Positions 9,065-13,734 are shown, numbered from the stretch's first letter. The stretch: 13,734 nt of DNA from an uncultured Gilliamella sp. (GCA_945291235.1 CALYQY010000064.1:1-13734); one strand, 5' to 3'. Numbers and translations: made by a program. Notes: generated by a model not told the origin, from the letters alone.

Positions 9065-9184
9065 TTTTGATAGTGATTTTAAATTGATTGGGTGTTGATG
9101 GATCGATAAATCCGATCAATAATATTTAAAAGGATCACCTCTTCATTTAAATTAATTGGATGAATGTGAAGTTATTAAATCAAT
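9065..9184 (+). repeat. 121-bp direct repeat, copy 2
   Basis: This copy ends 47 bases before the probable adhesin ATG (9232). It is diverged from copy 1 by substitutions and small indels, but the central 20 bases are identical. Its internal hairpin reads ATTGATTG (9083-9090) with CGATCAAT (9113-9120): the one change leaves a G-U pair, so the stem could still form in RNA. Confidence 0.85.
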
Positions 9185-9231
9185 CTTAAGATTTGTGATT
9201 GATTTGTTATTTTGTTAATGAAGAAAACTAT

Positions 9232-10800
9232 ATGAAGCACATTATCAACCCTAATTCACGAAATTTTTGTGAATACAAACCTAACCATTTAGTCATCTCT
9301 AAATTGAATATAGGTTCGCATTTAAATTGCTTATTATCTATGCTAAAAAAAAATAGGACTGCAACTAAACTGAGTTATTTAAGTGCAGTTTTGGCTTTCA
9401 TTTCAGTTAATCCTGCTAATGCAGCACTATCAACAACGACCGTCAATTCGATAAAAGGGGATAAACCTGTTTTTTTTGCAACAGAATCGATCGTTAATAA
9501 ATTAGGTTTTAATTACAACGGTACTGATTACAATGAAATATCCGGTAACATCACTAGTAATACCACCAAATATTTTGATCATACGACCAACTTAAATGAT
9601 TTTGTCATAAAAAGTTATTTTGTTCCTAGAACAACTATTGATGATAATAAGGGTGATTATTTTGATATTAATAATGATGCTTTTGATCCTAAGCAACCCA
9701 TCAGCAACACATTAAATTACGTTTGGAAGGATAGTAATAATGTTAAAATCGATCCTGCAGATTTTAATAATATTGCTTGTAGCCATAACAAATATAAAAT
9801 GCCGTTAAAATTAGAAATCACCGCGACTGATATTAAAGTTCATACTCAATTTGGCGATCCTAATGAAAGTGATCCTGTCAATTTTATTGAAACTCAATCA
9901 ATGGGTGCTCAGCCTATAACAAAAACTTACCAAATAGCTATCGCTAATACTTGCTTTGCAAAACCTTATAGTCTTATCTCAGATCCACTTACTCAATGGC
10001 GTTCAGTTAAAAATGACAAATCTGAGAATGATGAAAAGTGGAATCTCACCGGAATTGGTATAAATAACATTCCTAAAAATAAACCTAATTTTGCAGTAGG
10101 TGGCGGAGTAACTGAAGATTATGTCTTCAATCAAGGATTTAAAGTGACGCCTACCTTATCTAAAAAACATTTTCCAACAACAGGTTTTGCCGGTGCGCAA
10201 TTTCAGTTAGTCATGGGTGGTGTACAAAACGATTATACCTTCACGACAAATAATAGTTCTGTTACTGTTGATAAAGATGGTTTAATTACGCTTAACCAGC
10301 CTACTAAAACGGTCACTATAACGGCAACCTTAAAATCTGATGATAAAATCCATTATGATTATACATTCAGTCTTGATTTATGGCTTGAACCAAAATTACA
10401 ATCTTTCCAAAATCAAAACGATGCAAGGGCTCAATGTACAGGTTCTTCAAAATTGTTGAGCCGAAAAGAATTAAATAATTCATCCGAGTTCTCGACTAAA
10501 AATTTAGATGGTGCGAAAGGTCGTATTTATAATGTGTTTACACGCGGAATTGGATATGGTGTCTTCAGTGAGTGGGGGAGATCGCTTAATCAACAGTATA
10601 ATAGTTTGATTGTAACTTATCCAAAATCTAATTGGAAATTTGGTTGGTATTATACTAATGAATCTCACAACACCACTAATGACAATAATGAAGCCATTTC
10701 AGAAGCGATTCTGGTTTCAAGTCACGATGGAATGATTTCGTTTCCTAGTGCTTGGGGTATAGATGAAGCAAAAAGAGCCGTTTGCGGAACTTACTTATAA
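9232..10800 (+). CDS. Secreted Ig-like/adhesion-domain protein (RatA/intimin-like C-terminus)
   Basis: I place the start at ATG 9232 (522 residues): GAAGAAAA lies about 10 bases upstream, while the in-frame TTG at 9199 has no ribosome site. Residues below count from that TTG. A long N-terminal extension leads to LKKNRTATKLSYLSAVLAFISVNPANA (49-75), a signal peptide cut after NPANA. The middle (80-300) is Asn/Asp-rich and unassigned. Residues about 313-393 look like an Ig-type domain (FKVTPTLSKKHFP, VTVDKDGLITLNQPTKTVTITATL). From about 403 a C-type-lectin-like segment shows ARAQCTG, LLSRKELNN, VFSEWG, SNWKFGWYYT and terminal AVCGTYL; Cys413 and Cys529 could pair. This order resembles the C-terminal adhesion modules of Salmonella Rat proteins and intimin/invasin relatives. 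No beta-barrel, LysM or anchor is present. Role is probably adhesion; ligand unknown. Confidence 0.75.
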   Translation: MKHIINPNSRNFCEYKPNHLVISKLNIGSHLNCLLSMLKKNRTATKLSYLSAVLAFISVNPANAALSTTTVNSIKGDKPVFFATESIVNKLGFNYNGTDYNEISGNITSNTTKYFDHTTNLNDFVIKSYFVPRTTIDDNKGDYFDINNDAFDPKQPISNTLNYVWKDSNNVKIDPADFNNIACSHNKYKMPLKLEITATDIKVHTQFGDPNESDPVNFIETQSMGAQPITKTYQIAIANTCFAKPYSLISDPLTQWRSVKNDKSENDEKWNLTGIGINNIPKNKPNFAVGGGVTEDYVFNQGFKVTPTLSKKHFPTTGFAGAQFQLVMGGVQNDYTFTTNNSSVTVDKDGLITLNQPTKTVTITATLKSDDKIHYDYTFSLDLWLEPKLQSFQNQNDARAQCTGSSKLLSRKELNNSSEFSTKNLDGAKGRIYNVFTRGIGYGVFSEWGRSLNQQYNSLIVTYPKSNWKFGWYYTNESHNTTNDNNEAISEAILVSSHDGMISFPSAWGIDEAKRAVCGTYL

Positions 10801-11095
10801 TGATTATAAGGAGTATTTAACCCATTCAACAAGGATTGTTATTTAGCTAGTATTAGGGATGAATTTACACTGACTAATACTTCAAAAGTAGCGTTACCTA
10901 TTAAAATGATTTTATCAAGTCTGATATGAAAATATGATAGGTAACCTCTATATCACTTAACCTTTTTCTTCCAATAAAATGCCTATATTAAATCACAGTT
11001 ATGATCAAAATGATTTTTTGTTATCTTGCTGGATTTCATCATTAACTGTATTGTTTTAACCTTTTTATAAAAATTTGAATAGTCATAATAAGGTT
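10801..11095. other. Intergenic region after the adhesin gene, with inverted repeats
   Basis: No gene is seen. Perfect inverted repeats are GTTACCTAT (10893-10901) with ATAGGTAAC (10937-10945), loop 35; AGTATTAG (10849-10856) with CTAATACT (10874-10881); and TTTTAACCTT (11054-11063) with AAGGTTAAAA (11090-11099). None has a plus-strand T-tract, so the adhesin terminator is not clear. The phage-derived region probably begins somewhere here or just after. Confidence 0.5.
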
Positions 11096-11117
11096 AAAAA
11101 AGCCCCAATATAGGGGC
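11096..11117 (-). terminator. Intrinsic terminator on the minus strand, with no minus-strand gene upstream
   Basis: On the minus strand GCCCC (11113-11117), loop TATATT and GGGGC (11102-11106) are followed by six T (11101-11096). This is a textbook terminator in one orientation only. On the plus strand the run after the stem is A. Confidence 0.85.
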
Positions 11118-11303
11118 AAAAATGTGGACTACCACTGTCTTTCCAGTTGTCAGGTACTCAATATTGTAACTTTAAAATACGCTATCAAGTACCGTATCAA
11201 AACTGCAGTATGTTCGTACGCCTCTGCTAGCTACTTGAATCTTCTTACCCCATTAGTAACTCGTGGTCTTGCTAACTTTATGGTAAGTCAATTAGTTTTG
11301 ATA
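11096..11303 (-). ncRNA. Candidate structured small RNA of about 208 nt
   Basis: A minus-strand promoter (11310-11338) and the terminator at 11096-11117 bracket about 0.2 kb with no minus-strand reading frame. The RNA can fold into distinct hairpins. GGUACUUGAUA (11193-11183) pairs over 11 bp with UAUUGAGUACC (11163-11153); two of the pairs are G-U, and the same positions would be A-C mismatches on the plus strand, which favours a minus-strand RNA. CUUACC (11287-11282) pairs with GGUAAG (11249-11244), with CCAU/AUGG and UUAG/CUAA pairings inside. GUGG-UAGU-CCAC sits just before the terminator. I do not recognise it as tmRNA, 6S, RNase P, SRP, GcvB, Spot 42 or SgrS RNA. Its role is unknown; it lies beside a phage-derived control region. 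Confidence 0.6.
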
Positions 11304-11309
11304 AAATCA

Positions 11310-11338
11310 ATGATAATATAAGTTATCGATTTAGTCAA
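11310..11338 (-). promoter_or_regulatory. Predicted sigma70 promoter of the candidate small RNA
   Basis: On the minus strand TTGACT (11333-11338) and TATCAT (11310-11315) are exactly 17 bases apart, each one base from consensus. Transcription would start near 11303. Confidence 0.6.
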
Positions 11339-11577
11339 TACTAAAAGTTATTGTTTTTCAGTTTTAATCAAATATTAAATACCACTATTTTGATTGTAAA
11401 TTGTACTATACATATTAGATCATTATTTTTGTTGTCGTAATATTTATTAATAAATAATTGATATTAAGTTAATTTATGTTTTTTTGTTGAGGAGGTATGA
11501 CACCAATTTTAATAAAAATATTATGTTAGTGTAAAACTTTAAACATTTTGTTTTTATAGGATTATCATTAATTTTTT
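11339..11577. other. Intergenic stretch between the candidate small RNA and the operator region
   Basis: Very AT-rich; no reading frame, hairpin terminator or RNA gene that I can support. Any attachment site for the phage-derived region could lie here or in 10801-11095, but no duplicated core is visible within the window. Confidence 0.5.
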
Positions 11578-11591
11578 ATAACAATAGTTAT
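11578..11591. promoter_or_regulatory. Operator-like dyad 1
   Basis: ATAAC-AATA-GTTAT is a dyad with perfect 5-base arms. It ends at the first base of the TTGATT -35 element of the downstream promoter. A second dyad with the same arms lies 25 bp away. Confidence 0.6.
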
Positions 11592-11619
11592 TGATTTTAA
11601 TGATAACTATTGTTATTAT
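11591..11619 (+). promoter_or_regulatory. Predicted sigma70 promoter of the Q operon
   Basis: TTGATT (11591-11596) and TATTAT (11614-11619) are 17 bases apart. The start point would be near 11626, giving a leader of about 28 bases to the ATG at 11654. Two operator-like dyads overlap the -35 edge and the spacer/-10, as expected of a repressor-controlled phage promoter. Confidence 0.65.
11603..11616. promoter_or_regulatory. Operator-like dyad 2
   Basis: ATAAC-TATT-GTTAT has the same arms as dyad 1 and lies in the promoter spacer, covering the first half of the -10. Dyads 1 and 2 are also exact reverse complements of each other, so the pair could form a 14-bp hairpin; the promoter overlap favours protein binding sites. 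Confidence 0.6.
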
Positions 11620-11653
11620 CGGTTTGTTTAATTTTGAATAGGAAAACTTCACG

Positions 11654-11812
11654 ATGACACCAGAACAGCAATTAGCTTTACTTGATGAAAAAATAAAAGT
11701 CGCTGAGAAACATGTTGAACAACTCTATGATTATCGCCGACGACTCATAAATCAATATGATCTTAATAAGGGAAAATATCAAAACATTAACGTAACGCGT
11801 CCCCTTTTTTAA
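11654..11812 (+). CDS. Small coiled-coil-like protein of unknown function, first gene of the Q operon
   Basis: This 52-residue protein begins MTPEQQLALLDEKIKVAEKH and ends NINVTRPLF. Residues 3-35 are rich in Glu, Gln, Lys and Leu, with a heptad-like pattern suggesting one amphipathic helix or coiled coil, followed by an Arg-rich stretch YDYRRRLINQYD. The start is supported by AGGA 10 bases upstream (11640-11643) and by the promoter and operators directly before it. The stop is 127 bases before the Q-like gene, with no clear promoter or terminator between, so the two probably share a transcript. I do not recognise the family. Its place suggests a small phage regulator or accessory protein, but the sequence does not show a function. 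Confidence 0.7.
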   Translation: MTPEQQLALLDEKIKVAEKHVEQLYDYRRRLINQYDLNKGKYQNINVTRPLF

Positions 11813-11939
11813 TTAATCCTATCGATATTGTTACTAAAAAAAGAGTTTTTCAACATATGACAATAAGTTAATAGTCACAGATTAATAAATAGTTAAACAT
11901 TATAAATTGGAATTATATGGAAAATTTATGAGGTAAATA

Positions 11940-12476
11940 ATGACAGCACAGAACCTGAATATTCAAGAAAATAATAAACCGAAACAATGGCTAAATAAAG
12001 TGAGTTTGAATGCTGATTATGATATCACTCAAGTATTAACCCGTTGGGGTAATTGGGCTCGAAAAGAAGCCTATCAACAACGCAAAGTATTTAGTTTATA
12101 TCAATCCCAAAAAAAGGAATATAAACAGGTCTGTTTAGATAAAGACGGGTTAATAATAGATGGCATTATTTCGACGATGAAAAACAGTAAAATTACGAAA
12201 ATAAAAGAAGAAGCAAAAGTCTTAATTAAATTTTATTATGGAGACGAAATGATCGTGGATGATCATCTTTATATTGAACCAAGCAAAACACAAATATCGT
12301 CGACATTAATTATCAAACCTAAAAATTTACGTGAAATAGCGAAGGATTTAGCCTGTAGTGAAGGCAATATCCGAAAAATAAAAAGTAGTGGTGAAAGTTA
12401 CATTATTGGTGCATTATCGATGCAAACGATGTTAACCGGCACTGAACTGGAGTTATTGCAACATTTAGTGTTTTAA
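11940..12476 (+). CDS. Phage late antiterminator, Q-family (phage 82-like)
   Basis: Q proteins bind DNA at the late promoter, join the paused RNA polymerase, and make it read through terminators into lysis and structural genes. The family signature seen is DITQVLTRWGNWARK (28-42), like the DIQxVLxRWGAWA opening of phage 82-type Q. The C-terminal helix-turn-helix LREIAKDLACSEGNIRKIK (130-148) is followed by SGESYIIGAL. At 178 residues it is longer than the roughly 130-residue phage 82 type, with an extra N-terminal 25 residues and a longer middle (about 85-128). The start is ATG 11940, with AGG six bases upstream. The strongest support is context: a consensus promoter followed at once by a terminator begins 20 bases after the stop, exactly where a Q-dependent late promoter is found in lambdoid phages. 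Confidence 0.85.
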   Translation: MTAQNLNIQENNKPKQWLNKVSLNADYDITQVLTRWGNWARKEAYQQRKVFSLYQSQKKEYKQVCLDKDGLIIDGIISTMKNSKITKIKEEAKVLIKFYYGDEMIVDDHLYIEPSKTQISSTLIIKPKNLREIAKDLACSEGNIRKIKSSGESYIIGALSMQTMLTGTELELLQHLVF

Positions 12477-12496
12477 AAAAAGTGGGACAGTTAATC

Positions 12497-12525
12497 TTGA
12501 CAACGTACGCCAATAAGTATATAAT
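12497..12525 (+). promoter_or_regulatory. Late promoter pR'-like, copy 1
   Basis: TTGACA (12497-12502), a 17-base spacer and TATAAT (12520-12525) make a perfect sigma70 consensus. The start would be near 12532, about 43 bases before the end of the terminator. A CGTACG palindrome at 12504-12509, kept in copy 2, is a candidate part of the Q binding element. Confidence 0.9.
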
Positions 12526-12550
12526 TATCTCAAAATCAAGAATTGTTACT

Positions 12551-12574
12551 AAAGCCCGCTAAGCGGGCTTTTTT
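12551..12574 (+). terminator. Intrinsic terminator tR'-like, copy 1
   Basis: A 9-bp stem AAAGCCCGC (12551-12559) with GCGGGCTTT (12563-12571) has a 3-base loop TAA and ends in six T (12569-12574). It follows its promoter by under 30 transcribed bases, so it should stop late transcription unless Q is loaded. Confidence 0.93.
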
Positions 12575-12582
12575 ATTCTTCT

Positions 12583-12891
12583 TATTGCTATCTTAACTAT
12601 TTAGTCAATAGTGTTAATAAATAAAATCTCTCAAAACAATAATTCAATTTATTAGCTATAACTTTTCTCATATTTCTGCCTATATTCGTGCTAAATAGAT
12701 ATTCATTTTATGTTAATACGATTAGTCATATTTTTAATAATTTCATCCTAATTTTATTAATATGATTATTTAACATCTGATAAATAATGAGAATTTTTGA
12801 ATTTCAATTATTTTTCCCTATTGTGCCCTTATTAAAACTTATTTTATTAAGCTTAACGAATAATATTAGAATGAAATATTAGCTCAAGGGG
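12583..12891. other. AT-rich stretch between the two late promoter modules
   Basis: About 0.3 kb shows no gene I can support. A 31-codon frame from ATG 12787 to TAG 12882 encodes a hydrophobic peptide but has no ribosome site. No sequence resembling the first module's flanks is seen, so the duplication covers only the 78-bp unit. Confidence 0.5.
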
Positions 12892-12920
12892 TTGACAACG
12901 TACGCTAATGTATGTATAAT
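12892..12920 (+). promoter_or_regulatory. Late promoter pR'-like, copy 2
   Basis: TTGACA (12892-12897), a 17-base spacer and TATAAT (12915-12920): again a perfect consensus. The CGTACG palindrome is kept at 12899-12904. Polymerase would start near 12927. Confidence 0.9.
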
Positions 12921-12946
12921 TATCTCAAAATCAAGAATTGTTACTT

Positions 12947-12969
12947 AAGCCCGCTAAGCGGGCTTTTTT
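12947..12969 (+). terminator. Intrinsic terminator tR'-like, copy 2
   Basis: An 8-bp stem AAGCCCGC (12947-12954) with GCGGGCTT (12958-12965), loop TAA, six T to 12969. It is nearly identical to copy 1. Confidence 0.93.
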
Positions 12970-13081
12970 ATTGCCTTTAATTTGCAATTTATTATTTAAC
13001 ATTCTGTTTATTCATATAAAATAATTAAATCAAAATAAATTAAATTAATTAAACTTCTTTAATATAAGTCTCTTTTTATTC

Positions 13082-13104
13082 AACCGCTTCATTGCGGTTT
13101 TTTT
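13082..13104 (+). terminator. Third intrinsic terminator before the lysis genes
   Basis: AACCGC (13082-13087), loop TTCATT, GCGGTT (13094-13099), and seven T (13098-13104). Its sequence differs from the two tR'-like copies, so it did not arise from the same duplication. Confidence 0.88.
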
Positions 13105-13210
13105 ATGTCTACGATTTAACTATCAGTTATCACAATTCAACGGGTTCGCAGAGCAATCTCAGAAAATAATTTATACATAAGTGCTGCGTAACCCTTTCTT
13201 ATTTTTAACT

Positions 13211-13225
13211 GCCTCAGCAGGAGGC
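13211..13225 (+). promoter_or_regulatory. Hairpin covering the holin Shine-Dalgarno
   Basis: GCCTC (13211-13215) can pair with GAGGC (13221-13225), closing a 5-base loop. This buries four of the five bases of the GGAGG ribosome site (13220-13224), which sits six bases before the first holin ATG and twelve before the second. It recalls the stem-loop that sets start choice in lambda gene S. Confidence 0.6.
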
Positions 13226-13230
13226 TCACG

Positions 13231-13557
13231 ATGAAGATGAAACCTATGCCAATCAAAGAGCCTGACCATATCAATTGGTATGTTGTCGTTTATTTGTTTT
13301 TTGTCACCTTACTGGGGTCATTAGCCAGTTATTGCTATCACATTATTAATGGGAATAAGTTTAATCTGATGATTTTAATTGCTCAGATATTTATTTCTAC
13401 TTTTGCCGGCGCGCTGGTGGTGTTGGCAGCCAGTTATTTTAACTGGCAGTTTGAGCTGGCCGGCGGTGTTGCCGGTTTAGCGGGGTGGTCGGGCGCAACC
13501 TTAATTAAAGCGCTTGAAGAACAATTAATAAAAAAAACACGTGGACATGATGATTAA
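13231..13557 (+). CDS. Phage holin, three predicted membrane segments
   Basis: Holins collect in the inner membrane and open it at a set time so that endolysin can reach the cell wall. This 108-residue protein has hydrophobic segments at about 14-33 (INWYVVVYLFFVTLLGSLAS), 45-70 (LMILIAQIFISTFAGALVV onwards) and 76-94 (LAGGVAGLAGWSGATLIKAL), then a charged tail EEQLIKKTRGHDD. Three segments of this size fit a class I topology, and the GGVAGLAGWSG block with a basic tail is typical of phage holin families. The ATG at 13231 has GGAGG six bases upstream. The N-terminus is MKM, as in lambda S, where the two Met codons give antiholin and holin. An M15-type endolysin gene starts 11 bases after its stop. 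The Pfam family is not settled. Confidence 0.85.
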   Translation: MKMKPMPIKEPDHINWYVVVYLFFVTLLGSLASYCYHIINGNKFNLMILIAQIFISTFAGALVVLAASYFNWQFELAGGVAGLAGWSGATLIKALEEQLIKKTRGHDD

Positions 13558-13568
13558 AAGGAAAACTA

Positions 13569-13734
13569 ATGAAACTGACTGAACATTTTAAACTGGATGA
13601 GTTTACCTACTCATTGACGGCCAGTCGATTAAAAATTGACAATTCCGTACCGGCAGCACTGATGCCCAATATCCAATTAACAGCAATAAAACTTGAACTG
13701 GTCAGAAAAGCCCTTGAGCACCCCATCATCATTA
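13569..13734 (+). CDS. M15-family peptidoglycan endopeptidase/endolysin (3' partial)
   Basis: Only the first 55 residues are in the window; the frame is open at the last base. MKLTEHFKLDEFTYSLTASR, then IDNSVPAALMPNIQLTAIKLELVRKALEHPIII, match the opening of phage and prophage Peptidase_M15_3 proteins (zinc D-Ala-D-Ala carboxypeptidase-like), which cut peptide bridges in peptidoglycan and serve as endolysins. In that family HF.L.E.. S..A...ID is followed by a ...NI..L...LE.VR..L..PI.I block and then by the zinc-binding motif, which would lie beyond the window. The ATG at 13569 has AAAGGA at 13557-13562. It overlaps no other gene and follows the holin by 11 bases, forming the usual holin-endolysin cassette. 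There is no signal peptide, consistent with release through the holin. Confidence 0.82.
   Translation, partial: MKLTEHFKLDEFTYSLTASRLKIDNSVPAALMPNIQLTAIKLELVRKALEHPIII

Larger units (their letters stand above)
8537..9231. other. Long AT-rich leader region upstream of the adhesin gene
   Basis: About 0.7 kb has no convincing reading frame on either strand. Its second half contains two diverged copies of a roughly 121-bp direct repeat (8889-9009 and 9065-9184). The first half (8537-8888) is very AT-rich with no structure I can assign. Its length and repeat content suggest a regulatory region for the adhesin. Confidence 0.6.
12497..12574 (+). repeat. Late promoter-terminator module, copy 1 (78 bp)
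   Basis: The whole unit from -35 through the T-tract recurs at 12892-12969. Comparing base by base I count 72 of 78 identical positions. Five of the six differences fall in the promoter spacer and one just before the terminator stem. Confidence 0.95.
12892..12969 (+). repeat. Late promoter-terminator module, copy 2 (78 bp)
   Basis: Second copy of the unit at 12497-12574, offset 395 bp, same strand. The -35, the first 11 bases of the spacer apart from one change, the -10, the initially transcribed 24 bases and the terminator stem are conserved. Confidence 0.95.
12970..13230. other. Untranslated leader before the lysis genes
   Basis: No gene seen. It holds the third terminator (13082-13104) and a longer imperfect hairpin: GGGTT-c-GCAG (13142-13151) with CTGC-gt-AACCC (13184-13194), loop 32 bases, followed by TTTCTT. 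The last element, at 13211-13225, folds over the holin ribosome site. Confidence 0.6.

Noticed and set aside
9199..9231. TTG start of the adhesin frame
   Set aside because: No ribosome site precedes it, while the ATG at 9232 has GAAGAAAA at suitable spacing.
11215..11222. CGTACGCC shared between the small RNA region and late promoter copy 1 (12504-12511)
   Set aside because: An 8-base match could be chance. The promoter copy lies upstream of its own start site, so antisense pairing would need read-through from the Q operon.
11124..11321. 65-codon plus-strand frame starting with GTG
   Set aside because: It has no ribosome site and no recognisable protein features. It overlaps the minus-strand RNA candidate almost exactly, so it is more likely a chance frame opposite a structured RNA.
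12497..12969. The repeated 78-bp units as a CRISPR or insertion-sequence remnant
   Set aside because: There are only two copies with a 317-base gap, no spacer regularity, no terminal inverted repeats and no transposase. The content is clearly promoter plus terminator.

Overview
The window is AT-rich DNA from a gammaproteobacterium. Its transketolase, RimO, MdtK and CirA homologues resemble those of enteric bacteria, but base composition is much lower in GC. This fits an Orbaceae-type gut symbiont such as Gilliamella; that placement is inference from protein resemblance and composition only.

Layout. Positions 1-303 are the 3' end of a transketolase gene, closed by a good intrinsic terminator. 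On the minus strand follow a YhbX/OpgE-type phosphoethanolamine transferase (382-1962) and a rimO-mdtK pair (3678-5000 and 2280-3668) separated by 9 bases. Positions 5388-8475 form a divergent, Fur-boxed iron locus: a CeuE/FatB-type siderophore-binding lipoprotein on the minus strand and a CirA-type TonB-dependent catecholate receptor on the plus strand. After a 0.7 kb gap holding a 121-bp direct repeat comes a secreted adhesin-like protein (about 9232-10800) with an Ig-like segment and a C-terminal lectin-like/adhesion segment.

The last 2.9 kb is a phage-derived control and lysis region. A minus-strand segment at about 11096-11303 has a promoter, a terminator and strand-specific wobble pairing but no reading frame, and looks like an undescribed structured small RNA. 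Next is a sigma70-like promoter overlapped by two operator-like dyads (ATAACnnnnGTTAT), a 52-residue coiled-coil protein, and a protein I assign to the phage antiterminator Q family. Directly after Q lies a consensus late promoter followed within about 45 bases by an intrinsic terminator. This promoter-terminator module recurs 395 bp downstream (72 of 78 positions identical), and a third terminator precedes a holin with an MKM start and a sequestered ribosome site, then an M15-family endolysin cut by the window end.

How the parts fit. An unseen repressor would silence the Q operon through the twin operators. On induction Q would load at the duplicated late promoters and carry polymerase through three terminators into the lysis genes. 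No integrase, repressor or replication gene lies between the chromosomal adhesin and this region. It may therefore be a domesticated phage remnant (for example a lysis-release or tail-like bacteriocin locus) or a rearranged prophage. The sequence right of the window would decide.
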